A stretch of DNA of 64,000 nucleotides from Fallopia convolvulus (Eukaryota; Streptophyta; Magnoliopsida; Caryophyllales; Polygonaceae). The DNA lies in assembly GCA_964016875.1 (NCBI GenBank), contig OZ024729.1, positions 26,866,494 to 26,930,493 of the forward strand, in the 5' to 3' direction. Positions 10,391 through 19,745 of this stretch are shown piece after piece. Below the pieces are notes generated by a model, which made no database searches, was not told where the DNA came from, and saw only the letters and a list, made by a program, of their open reading frames with translations. The number at the start of each line of letters is the position of its first letter. Position 1 is the stretch's first letter. The position numbers and the translations under genes were made by a program.

Positions 10391-13300
10391 GTGGCAGTGA
10401 GGGGGAACAACACATGGGTCATTGACAGTGGATGTTCTAACCACATGACTGGAAACAAAGACAACCTCACCTCACTCCACCCAAAGGCCGAAGGAGGTCA
10501 CGTGTCCTTTGGCAACAAGAATAAAGGAGAAATCATAGGAACAGGGGAAGTATTGCTCAACAAATCTATCAAAATCAGCAATGTTAACTTGGTAAAGGAC
10601 ATGGGATTCAATCTCTTGAGCGTCTCTCAGATATGTGATCAAGGGAACAACATCGTCACCTTTGACTCAAGGGAATGTCTAGTGATCAACAAGAAGACTA
10701 ACAAAATCATCCTGAAAGGAAGAAGGTCCAACAACATCTATGTGGTGGATACAGACTTTGAGCCACCAAGGAAACTGTGCTTGGCAAGTTCCCTTGACGA
10801 AACGGAACTCTGGCACAAGAGACTAGGCCATGCAGGTGTCAATCAAATCTTGAAGCTTTATCTACAGGATTTAGTCATTGGCCTCCCACGAATCAACCTT
10901 GAAGGAGTCAAGATGTGCGAAGCATGTGTTCGTGGGAAGCAGACCAGGAGCTCGTTCAAACCCAAGAAGGTGGTCAGCACTACAAGACCATTGGAACTAA
11001 TACACATGGATCTCTGTGGTCCCATGGACACTGAAAGCTACGGAGGAAAAAGGTACATGTATGTCTTAATTGATGACTTTTCGAGATTTACATGGGTACT
11101 TTTCTTGAGATCAAAATCAGATACCTTCAAAGAATTCGAGAGACTAATCAAGAAGATGGAAGTGAGCATGGGAATCAAGCTCAAGTCACTCAGATCTGAC
11201 CACGGAACTGAGTTCAAGAACTCAGAGTTCCTAAGGTACTGTGACAACAATGGTGTATCCCACAATTTCTCAGCTCCTCGGACTCCTCAACAAAATGGTG
11301 TGGTAGAAAGGAAAAACAGAACTCTGGAAGACATGGCAAGGACCATGATTCTAGAAAGTGGAGTTCCTCCAAGCTTCTGGGCTGAAGCTATCTCCACAGC
11401 TACTTACATCCTAAATCGAGCCATGACGAGGCCCATGATCAAAAAGACATCCTACGAGCTGATCAAAGGAAGGAAGCCCAACATCTCTCATCTAAGGACC
11501 TTTGGATGCAAATGTTTCGTTCACAACAATGGGAAGGACAACCTCGGCAAATTTGAGCCTAGAAGCGACGAAGGGATATTCCTGGGATACTCTTTCCATA
11601 GCAAGGCGTACAGGGTCTATAACAAGAGGACCAAGAAGATAGAAGAAAGCATCCACGTCATCTTCGATGAAAAATATCTAAAGATGGGAACAGAGGCCCA
11701 AGTAAAGGGAACTCTGTTCAAACTGGTCAGACAAGAAGAAGATGATGACGAGGATGAACCAAGAAAGAGAGATGAAGACTATCCAAGTGGGAACAATGCC
11801 CCACAATCAGGGAACAACGAAGGAGATCAAAACTCCACAGATCAAAGCTCCTTTGAAGTTCCCTCCTCAACAGAAGAACCACAAGATGCATCAAACTCTC
11901 TTGTTCCTCAAAATGAAAGTGTGCCAGAATCCAGTGTTCAGGGGGAACAACGAGAGAACTCCGAAGAGAATCCTGACGAAAGTCCCAGCGAAGAAGCTGA
12001 GCATAACTGTTCCCCTGAAGAAGAGGAGGCTCCAGACACAGATGAAAAAGAGTCAAGGGAACAGGTTGATGTCTCACACATCCAAACAAGAAACTACCAC
12101 CAAAAGAGAGATCACCCCATAGACAACATCATCACTCCATATGACAAAGGTGTTCTAACTCGCTCTTCTCTCAATAATTTTTGTGCTTTTAATGCCTTTG
12201 TTTCGATGGTGGAACCAAAAAGCATCAAAGAAGCTCTCAAAGATCCAGATTGGATCCAAGCCATGCAAGAAGAACTACACCAATTTGAGAGGAACAAGGT
12301 GTGGAAGCTAGTTCCTAGGCCCAAAAACAAGAATATCATAGGAACTCGATGGGTCTTTCGGAACAAGCTCGATGATACTGGGGCCGTAGCTAGAAACAAG
12401 GCTTGTTTGGTTGCTCAAGGCTACAGACAAGAAGAGGGGATCGACTATGACGAGACCTTCGCACCAGTTGCAAGGATCGAGGCCATCCGTCTTCTCATAG
12501 CCTATGCAGCCCACAAAGGATTCAAGCTATACCAGATGGATGTGAAGACGGCTTTTCTAAATGGGCACCTCAAAGAAGAAGTATACGTAGCTCAACCCCC
12601 AGGATTCGAAGATGAGAAGCTACCAAATCACGTCTACTTCCTGGAGAGGGCCCTCTACGGACTGAAACAAGCTCCTCGAGCATGGTGTGACAGGTTTGCT
12701 CAGTTCCTTCTGTCTCATGGATACCTTCGAGGTTCCATAGACAAAACTCTTTTCCTTAAGAAAGAGTCTAAGGATATCTTGATTGTTCAAGTTTATGTTG
12801 ATGACATTGTTTTTGGAGCAACTAACGAAACTCTTGTAGAGAAATTTAAGGACCTCATGAGTAGTGAGTTTGAGATGAGTCTCATAGGGGAACTCACGTT
12901 CTTCCTAGGACTCCAGATATCTCAAACAAAGGAGGGAACAAGGATTCATCAACAGAAATACATCAGAGAAATGCTAGTCAAGTATGGGATGGACCACTCA
13001 AGGCCCATCGACACTCCCATCTCACCAAACTGCAGGCTAAATGCCGATGAAACAGGGGTAAGTGTCGATCAAAGGAACTTCAGAGGTATGCTTGGCTCTC
13101 TCCTATACTTAACTGCTAGTAGGCCTGACATTATGTTCTCAGTGTGCTTATGTGCACATTTTCAAGCTAACCCCAAAGAATCACACCTGAAAGAGGTGAA
13201 GAGGATTTTCAGGTACCTCAAAGGGAACGACAACTTGTGCCTCTGGTATCCAAGGAACAGTTCCCTTGAGCTCATTGCTTATACAGATGCAGATTTTGCC

Positions 13301-13738
13301 GGGCACCTCGTTGATAGAAAGAGCACATCAGGAATGGCCCAGTTCCTTGGGTCATGCTTAGTCTCATGGGGATCCAAGAAGCAAAATTCAGTGGCACTCT
13401 CCACAGCTGAAGCAGAATGCGTGGCTGCCGCATCATGCTGTTCCCAAGTGCTATGGCTCAAGTCCCAACTTCAGGATTACAGTATGTCATTTGGCCCAGT
13501 TCCTATACTCTGTGATAATACTAGTGCCATTAACATTTCCAAAAATCTTGTGCATCATTCTAGGACTAAGCACATAGACATTAGGCATCACTTTCTACGT
13601 GACAATGTTGAAAATGGGAACATCTCTATGCAACACTGTAGAACGGAAGAGCAAATTGCAAACATTCTCACCAAAGCTTTAGACAGACGTCCCTACCAGC
13701 GTTTTCGAATGCTTCTAGGGATGATAAATCTAAACTAA
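10391..13738 (+). CDS. S1 pol: protease, integrase, reverse transcriptase, RNase H
   Basis: Open for 1115 codons. It is in the same frame as gag but separated by TAA (10376-10378) and TAG (10388-10390), and has no ATG at its start. Domains: protease with IDSGCSNHMTG (about 10421-10453); gag-pre-integrase and HHCC motif (about 10806-10940); integrase core with MDLCGPMD and SDHGTEFKN (about 11008-11220) and the third catalytic region near 11290; an acidic Ser/Glu-rich linker (about 11720-12060); RT with YVDDIVFGA (near 12793); RNase H with YTDADFAGH (near 13282). The usual AEY of the RNase H reads AEC. No stop or frameshift interrupts it, so this is the best preserved pol in the window. How it would be translated past the two stops is unclear. 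Confidence 0.93.
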   Translation: MAVRGNNTWVIDSGCSNHMTGNKDNLTSLHPKAEGGHVSFGNKNKGEIIGTGEVLLNKSIKISNVNLVKDMGFNLLSVSQICDQGNNIVTFDSRECLVINKKTNKIILKGRRSNNIYVVDTDFEPPRKLCLASSLDETELWHKRLGHAGVNQILKLYLQDLVIGLPRINLEGVKMCEACVRGKQTRSSFKPKKVVSTTRPLELIHMDLCGPMDTESYGGKRYMYVLIDDFSRFTWVLFLRSKSDTFKEFERLIKKMEVSMGIKLKSLRSDHGTEFKNSEFLRYCDNNGVSHNFSAPRTPQQNGVVERKNRTLEDMARTMILESGVPPSFWAEAISTATYILNRAMTRPMIKKTSYELIKGRKPNISHLRTFGCKCFVHNNGKDNLGKFEPRSDEGIFLGYSFHSKAYRVYNKRTKKIEESIHVIFDEKYLKMGTEAQVKGTLFKLVRQEEDDDEDEPRKRDEDYPSGNNAPQSGNNEGDQNSTDQSSFEVPSSTEEPQDASNSLVPQNESVPESSVQGEQRENSEENPDESPSEEAEHNCSPEEEEAPDTDEKESREQVDVSHIQTRNYHQKRDHPIDNIITPYDKGVLTRSSLNNFCAFNAFVSMVEPKSIKEALKDPDWIQAMQEELHQFERNKVWKLVPRPKNKNIIGTRWVFRNKLDDTGAVARNKACLVAQGYRQEEGIDYDETFAPVARIEAIRLLIAYAAHKGFKLYQMDVKTAFLNGHLKEEVYVAQPPGFEDEKLPNHVYFLERALYGLKQAPRAWCDRFAQFLLSHGYLRGSIDKTLFLKKESKDILIVQVYVDDIVFGATNETLVEKFKDLMSSEFEMSLIGELTFFLGLQISQTKEGTRIHQQKYIREMLVKYGMDHSRPIDTPISPNCRLNADETGVSVDQRNFRGMLGSLLYLTASRPDIMFSVCLCAHFQANPKESHLKEVKRIFRYLKGNDNLCLWYPRNSSLELIAYTDADFAGHLVDRKSTSGMAQFLGSCLVSWGSKKQNSVALSTAEAECVAAASCCSQVLWLKSQLQDYSMSFGPVPILCDNTSAINISKNLVHHSRTKHIDIRHHFLRDNVENGNISMQHCRTEEQIANILTKALDRRPYQRFRMLLGMINLN
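10396..10409 (+). other. Purine tract shared with S2 at the gag/pol junction
   Basis: AGTGAGGGGGAACA occurs here and, identically, at 34902-34915 in S2, although the bases just upstream differ. It encodes the start of the protease region (VRGN). It resembles the element's 3' polypurine tracts; a role as central plus-strand primer is only a guess. Confidence 0.35.
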
Positions 13739-14498
13739 ACAAGTCCCTGTTTGTCTCTCCCTCAATGGTTGATTAGTCTAACTGGAAATGCATGATAGGG
13801 AACTGTAGGACTCCTTGCTTTCATTTTGCCATATTACTAGTCTAGAGCTTGATTTGTATAAAGGAACATTATCTCTTTTGGCCCAAAATGATCAAACAGA
13901 GTTCCCTTTAACCCTCTCTACAAGCCACTATGACGGTTGATCATAAAACCTACCCTAAGCTAAGGACCAGACAAACGCTTCTCATGAGCCAAACTCTTTA
14001 TCCCAAAAGCGAGTTGCAATTGTCTGGTTCTCTTTTGAGTTCCCTAGCTTCACAGAAAATTGAGTGTGAGTTCCCTTAACCTCTCCACTCAAAATGACCT
14101 TTCCAAAGATCATGGGAACTGATGGGCAAAAGCAGGGAACACTGGATCTGAGAAATGAAACGTCACTTGGGAAACGGGCAATTGTGTCAGAATTCGAGGC
14201 ATTATGAGCCAAGCATTTGAATCTCTCGAAGTGACTTCCCTTGGAAGAAAGCGACACGCGTCAGAAGTATGATACGGAAGTTGAAACGCTTCCCCAAATT
14301 TATTGGCCAACGGTTATCGAGGTCTTTCTCAACTTCCCTTTCTACCCTCGTCTCTCTCTCTCACATAAAAACCCTACTTTACCACTTTTGGGTTCCTTCC
14401 TCCTCATCCTTCCCTGTCATTCTCTTCCTCTGCAACTTTGCCTCCTCCCTCTTTCGAGAAAACTTCCAAAAATCTTCTCTTTCCCAAACTTTTCTCAA
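13739..14498 (+). other. S1 spacer between pol and the env-like ORF
   Basis: 760 bp with no good coding potential. Sireviruses carry such a non-coding gap before the third ORF. The stretch from about 14320 is pyrimidine-rich, like a plant 5' leader, just ahead of the ATG at 14499. No TATA box is clear. Confidence 0.6.
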
Positions 14499-16772
14499 AT
14501 GGCTCCAGCCCATTCTTATGCCGAGATGAAGGCATGGATTCAAGAACATCCTAAAGCCCTTTTCCTCTCTATGATGGACGACATCGAGAAAGAGCAAGAT
14601 GAAGCTCTTCGCGATGTGCTCATCGAGGGACTTTACAATTATGTAAGTCCCTTTCTTCCTCCTCCGGCAGAGCAAACTCTAGCAATGCCAGCCTCCACCG
14701 CTACATCTTCTCAACCCATCTCCATCTCCTCCTCAGGGACTAAGATCCTAGACTCCTTCGGATCCGAACCCCCATCCAAATACGAAAAACCCAAACAATC
14801 CAAATCCAAACATCACTCCTCAAAATCCAAACATCACTCCTCAAAATCCAAACACAAATCCTCTTAACGCAAACACTTAGAGATTTCTTCCTCCCCCTCT
14901 CACTCCGAAAAGAAGAAACCCCACTTCAGATTTGAAGAATACCTGAACTGCTCCAAACCCACCTCATGTGTCGAAAAACCCCCAATCATTTTCCCCCTTC
15001 CTTCCACCTCTGGGAACTCTCAATCCCAGCATCAACCTCTACCACCTCCTGTTCAAACCAATTCCACCACTCCCCCTTCTTCTCTCCCCATCACTGAGGG
15101 AACTTCCAACCTCCCTCACTCGTCCCCAAAGCACACTCCTCCACCATCCTCCTCCCCCAGAGTTCACCCACCCACCTCCCCCGTTACCAAATCACCCACC
15201 TCAAAATCTGCCCCTGGGACCTCAAGTCCCAAGGCTCAAACCCCTACTCCTCCTCCTTCCACACCCAAGGTCCCAACTCCACAACATTCTCCTCCACCTC
15301 CATCTTCTCCCACCACGCTAAAACTCCCCTCCCCACCTCCTTCGGCCCAGAAAACAATCGACCTCGATTCTGACGAGGATGATCTCCCCCTTGGAGTCAT
15401 CGCTCGTAAAAAGGTCAAGGAACTACCGCCCATCTTCCTGGGAACTGCTGAAGAAGAAGCCCAACTCAAAGCCCTCGAGGAAGAATTCGAAGGCGCACTC
15501 AAAGGGCCTTCCGAGAACCAAGGGGACAAGCTCCCAGAAAAAGGGAACCCAGCACCAGCTGACGGTGCTGGGCCAAGTAGTCGTCATCAGGAAGACGACG
15601 AGGTGGGAACAGGGCTGACCTCCTCCGACGATGAAGGGACCTCCAGTGATGACACAGAAGAAGACGAGGAGGCCACCACTGATAAAGAGCCTGCCGGCAT
15701 CCCAACTCATGGACACCAAATGGTGGTGTCGGCACAGGTCCCAGAGGAAAGGACCTGCCCTCTGATGATCGAAGCGGCTGAACCCCCTCAGCAAAAAGGA
15801 AAGACTACGGTCTCAAGGGGGAACACAAAGAAGAAAGGGAAAGGAACTGTGCCCAAGAAAATCCACATCTCTGAGAATCGCAAGCTCCTTCCCCCCCTCA
15901 TCCTCTCAAAAACACAGCTCAACGAACAAGGGCTAGGGCAACTATGGGAACTGATCAAGGCCCAAGGATGGGAACACATGTGTGGCGAGCCCGTGAGTAT
16001 TGATCCCTCTCAGGTGCGCCGATTCTACATCCATTTTGTGGTCCACGACAACGGCACCAAGGGAACTCTCTCCCTCGAAGGCGATGACTTCATCTTCACC
16101 ACATCCACAATCCGCCTTCAACTACAGGTCCCCGTCCAGGGCCTCCAAGAACTGCCCGCCAAGAGCTGGGGCGACTTCAACAGCGAGGTGATTTATAACA
16201 TGATCTACGAGGGCCGTGTTCCCACCACTAGCACCTCTACTCATCACCTCTCCCTCATTGCCAAGCTGGCCCATCAATTCATCATCAACATGGTGATCCC
16301 TCGCCAGGAGAAGCGCCTTGTTATCAATATCCCTGATGCCATTATCCTCTACCACTTCCTCCTCAAGAAGCCCATAAATCTTCCTCGCATAATTCTCGGG
16401 CACATGGAGAAGTGTATGGCTTCCAAATCCCACTCCCTCCCTTACGCTGGTCTTATCAAGAAACTCTTGCTTCGAGAGGGCCTCTACGATACCTCCAGAG
16501 AAGAGGTCACCATAGGAAGGGAACTGGACATTTCTGTCGTCCAGAAAATGCGCCACTCTGAGCCAGTAGAGGAACAAGAAAGGCTGCCATCTGGTGAAGG
16601 CACCCAGGATGGGAACACTCCAGTGTTGGTGCACATTGCCAACACTCTCGACAAGATGGCCAGGGACCAAGAAAAGATGGCAAGGGACCAAGAACAAATC
16701 GCTAGAGGCCAAGAAAAGCTGGTCCAAGTCTTGACACGCCTTTGTGATGCCCTGTTCCCACCAAGCCCATGA
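14499..16772 (+). pseudogene. S1 env-like third ORF (one premature stop)
   Basis: From the ATG at 14499 the frame is open to 16772 apart from one TAA at 14865-14867. Order of regions: a short helical start, a Lys/Ser/His-rich repeat (14790-14864), a long Pro/Ser/Thr-rich region (about 14960-15340), an acidic Asp/Glu-rich region (15360-15690), and a globular C-terminal half. That half contains LGQLWELIKAQGWEHMC, matching LEEFWELLKFQGWETIC in S2, and resembles the 'putative plant transposon protein' family. The end holds heptad-like repeats of ARDQEKM, probably a coiled coil. I see no signal peptide or clear transmembrane segment, so 'envelope' is a name by position only. The function is unknown. 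Confidence 0.75.
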
Positions 16773-17144
16773 TCTTTTCCTTCTTTTTCTTAGCCTCAAT
16801 GTTCCCACAAATATTGTCTCTTGTGTTCCTATGTACATATTTCGCTTAAGTAATGAATGGTTTTTAGTATGATTGCGTGTTCCTTGTCTTTCCTTATTTA
16901 TGTGTTTACTTGTTTTCGATGATGTCAAAAGGGGGAAAGACAAAAAATGCGAGATGAGTTAGTTAAAGTTATCACAGAATATGCTTAAGCTAGGGGGAAC
17001 AATTGCATAAAAAGCTAAGAACGATCTAAGTGTTTCACTAGAAGTGGCTCCCTAGAAACATGCTTATGAACTCATCTGCATATCATGCTTCGAAATACTT
17101 GCTGATTTTTGTGATAGGTTTGTCATCATCAAAAAGGGGGAAAT
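16773..17144 (+). other. S1 3' untranslated region with repeated polypurine tracts
   Basis: Contains purine tracts at 16927-16939 (AAAAGGGGGAAAG), 16992-16999 (AGGGGGAA) and the terminal one at 17131-17144 (AAAAAGGGGGAAAT) directly before the 3' LTR. Several such tracts are a reported trait of Sireviruses; the terminal one would prime plus-strand synthesis. Confidence 0.85.
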
Positions 17145-18156
17145 TGTTGGAACGATGTTGGGATCTCTGGTTCTAAACATCGGAACAACGATACAGTTCT
17201 CCGAGTTTTGATAATGACAAACGCTATAAGGGAACTAATGTGCTTTGATCGAGTATTTCTAAGGAACACAGGTTGAGCAAAGAACTCCCATGAATGACCA
17301 AAGATCACAGAAGTTCCCATGTAATGGGAACTCCCAGGAATGACCAAAGAACACAGGTTTACACGATGAAGAATTTCTCTCAAAGGAACTCTGAAGAGTA
17401 CAGTTCCCACGAAATGGGAACTCACATATGAAGACAAGGACCGGTCAGCGCATATCACGGGATCCTGTCTTGGACAGGATGAAGGCATAGTCTGAGGAGC
17501 AGACTGTCACGATTGATCCAACGGTCCGATCACTTCAAGAAGTTGACCTAGCTCAAATTGAAGTCACATGTGAAGAAAGTACAACTTGGGCATCAAGCAA
17601 AGGGCATTTCGGACACAAGTGAAAGATGCGATTGAAGCCCAAGTGCATTCGAGTATAAAGCCAAATGAATAGTACTCGGATTGGGTACTTCTCCCAGAAC
17701 TCACAAATACCCACAACAGAGAAAGAGAAAGAAGAAGAGAAGTCCCCGGCGGCGAGTGTCTGATCTCGACGACGGTGAAGCCGAGTTCCCATGAGCAAGG
17801 GAACTGCGATTCGGTGTAAGGTTTGAGTTACTTATTTAGTGATTGTTGTTCGCCTAGGAACTCAGTTGAGAAGATTCATTAGTGTTGCTAGAGTTAGGTA
17901 GAACTCGTAGGAACAGAGAAGTTTGAATCTGGCTGTTTGTAACTAAGGAACAAATCAATAATATAAGTAAGTCATTCAAAATCCTCCAAGCGGAGGTAGA
18001 GGTCTACCCATACAACTAGTTGGTTGTAGTGGGGTTCCTCTATAAGGAACTGTGTTCACTCTGTCCTTTTAATAATTGCGATATTTTCTTCCGCTACCTT
18101 GGGAACAGCTTAACAGCCAGTTCCCAAGCTCTAAGCTAACCGGTTACGATCCAATA
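17145..18156 (+). repeat. 3' LTR of S1
   Basis: 1012 bp, starting TGTTGGAACG and ending ATCCAATA, followed by the TSD TAATG. It keeps two segments missing from the 5' LTR, near 17340-17372 and 18010-18042. TATA-like box at 17654-17660. Open frames inside (for example 17129-17488 minus) are mirrored in the 5' LTR and are not genes. Confidence 0.93.
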
Positions 18157-18298
18157 TAATGCCATTTAGAAATGCACTTTTGAAGTTTTACGATGCACTT
18201 TTAATATTTTACAATACACTTTTACTTATCATATATTCACACACAACATTTGTTCTGCACAAAAATCACACTCTAATTAATGATACTAAAAATATGTA

Positions 18299-18547
18299 CT
18301 CTCTCCGTATAAGTCTACTTGTCTTTTTAGAGTTGGACACATATATTAAGAAAATTTTGAATTAGACAAAAATGCCCTTAATTAAATGTTTACTTTATAC
18401 ATTGAAAATGAAAATGGATCAAATTTAGTTCACTTTTTATTAAATATAAAAGTTAAAGTTGGAAAGTTGGGTCTAAAATATGTAAAAGGACAAGTTTTTT
18501 TGAACAAGATTTTAAGTTTAAAAAGACAAGTAGACTTGTACCGAGAA
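18299..18547. mobile_element. Stowaway-like MITE (Tc1/mariner type)
   Basis: About 249 bp, flanked by TA dinucleotides. The terminal inverted repeats begin CTCTCTCCGTATAAG and share the inner block AAGTCTACTTGTCTTTTT, which reappears as its reverse complement at the right end. No coding capacity. The TIR start and TA target site fit plant Stowaway elements. Confidence 0.75.
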
Positions 18548-18716
18548 TATTTATTATACAAGATCGAGGAGAAAATAACCATTGCTCCAATAGACAGAAT
18601 TAAAGCTGCAAGCTAGCTAGCCATTAATACCAAAGTTGATCCTAAATAATTAATTAATGATAGAATTAGGATCCTTTAATTTTCTCATCAATACTACTAT
18701 ATTAGCCTTCTGCGGG

Positions 18717-19052
18717 TCAGTTTGAATTCAAGTGAGAAGTAAGGTGGAGAAAATCATGTTGAGTGCAAGGAAGAGTAAGGCCTCCCATGGGATGACTAAA
18801 TCCAAACTCTTCTTCAGCTTTCCTCAACAAGTCCTGAAAAAGTGGGTCCTTCAAATACCAAATCGGCACCACGAACCGGTTCTTCTTTCCCTCATCCTCT
18901 CCGACTCCCACGTAAACCGGCACGTGTCCTCTCGGGACGACGTCGCCCCCAACCGCCATCAAAGGATACGTGCTGCGGTGGCGGTGGTTGTCGCGCTCTA
19001 GACGCCGGACGATGCATTTTAGAAGGACAATATTTGGTACTCTAACCTGCAT
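18717..19052 (-). CDS. SAUR-like auxin-responsive protein
   Basis: A single-exon gene of 111 residues, the usual size of SAUR (Small Auxin Up RNA) proteins. The conserved core is visible: DVVPRGHVPVYVG, then RFVVPIWYLKDPLFQDLL and EEEFGFSHPMGGLTLPC. SAURs act in auxin-driven growth; several inhibit PP2C-D phosphatases and so raise plasma-membrane proton pump activity. The N-terminus contains an Arg/His-rich stretch (RRLERDNHRHRS). The start is the first ATG after a TATA box at 19130-19137. The S1 retrotransposon ends about 560 bp past its 3' end, with the MITE in between. The frame is intact, so the gene may be active. Confidence 0.9.
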   Translation of the reverse strand: MQVRVPNIVLLKCIVRRLERDNHRHRSTYPLMAVGGDVVPRGHVPVYVGVGEDEGKKNRFVVPIWYLKDPLFQDLLRKAEEEFGFSHPMGGLTLPCTQHDFLHLTSHLNSN

Positions 19053-19129
19053 TTTGGAAGGATTTGATTTGGTTTTGGTAGGCTTTAGAGAATTGGTGTT
19101 ATTCGGAGAGTGTAGCCGAGTGTTTGGTG

Positions 19130-19137
19130 TATTTATA
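19130..19137 (-). promoter_or_regulatory. TATA box of the SAUR gene
   Basis: The minus strand reads TATAAATA, 78 bp upstream of the SAUR ATG. This leaves room for a 5' leader of about 45 bp. Confidence 0.6.
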
Positions 19138-19546
19138 TTGGAGAGGAGTTGAATGGGGCCCAGTTAAGTTCCAAGTGTTTGAGTGAGGAGTAGCAGATGC
19201 ATGTGATTTTGGCGAGCAGGCTCTATAATTTGATTTGTTATCCCGAACTTGACTTGATTTTTTTGTTAGAAACTGCAACTTGACCTCGTGTTTTTTTTTC
19301 TTTCCGAAAACTGGAAAACTGCCCCCGGTTTTAATTGGGAAACACTTATCTCGTCATTGAGTCATTAATTTCTGCTGTGAAAAATATCAACATTTAGGTC
19401 TTTTTGTAGTTTCTTGTGGTTTGGGTCATTTTGTATAGAGGTATGGGCACTGATTCCTCTTTATAAAATTTAAATTTTTATAATTTGGATGGTGGGAATC
19501 AACGGCTATGACCGTTGGAAATACGTATTCAGAATGTAGTCAATTC
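19138..19546. other. SAUR upstream region, no gene seen
   Basis: About 400 bp of low-complexity, T-rich host sequence between the SAUR promoter and the LINE insertion. It probably includes SAUR regulatory DNA. I could not identify a canonical auxin-response element with confidence. Confidence 0.5.
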
Positions 19547-19745
19547 AAAGAAAACTATAGAGCATCAAAAGAAAACTCTCTAGGGCATCTTGGGCGATCA
19601 CAATAACCGTTTTTCTTGGCGGTTCTTTAGTCGCTTTGCTTCTCTCCGGTCATCGGCCGTGGGAGCTAGGGAGATTCTGCCATCCTTGTGCGGGTTCACC
19701 AGAGTTTGATTGTGTGCTTGGATTAGGTTTAAAGAGAGGAGGAAG

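Larger units (their letters stand above)
7404..18156 (+). mobile_element. S1: Sirevirus-type Ty1/copia retrotransposon with env-like ORF
   Basis: A complete 10,753-bp element. It is flanked by the perfect 5-bp TSD TAATG (7399-7403 and 18157-18161). Order: 5' LTR, Met-tRNA PBS, gag, pol (PR-INT-RT-RH), a spacer, a third env-like ORF, several polypurine tracts, 3' LTR. A third ORF after pol, repeated polypurine tracts with the AAAAAGGGGGAAATTG junction, and this gag/pol type are known for Sireviruses (SIRE1/Maximus-like). Damage is light: one stop in gag, one in the env-like ORF, and an odd gag/pol junction. Pol is fully open. The LTRs end in TA instead of CA. Confidence 0.93.

Noticed and set aside
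11742..12122. Overlapping frame inside S1 pol linker
   Set aside because: Shadow of the acidic low-complexity linker in pol; no independent signal.
17129..17488. Open frame in the S1 3' LTR (also 7352-7714 in the 5' LTR)
   Set aside because: It lies across the LTR edge and is interrupted differently in each copy; no conserved protein.
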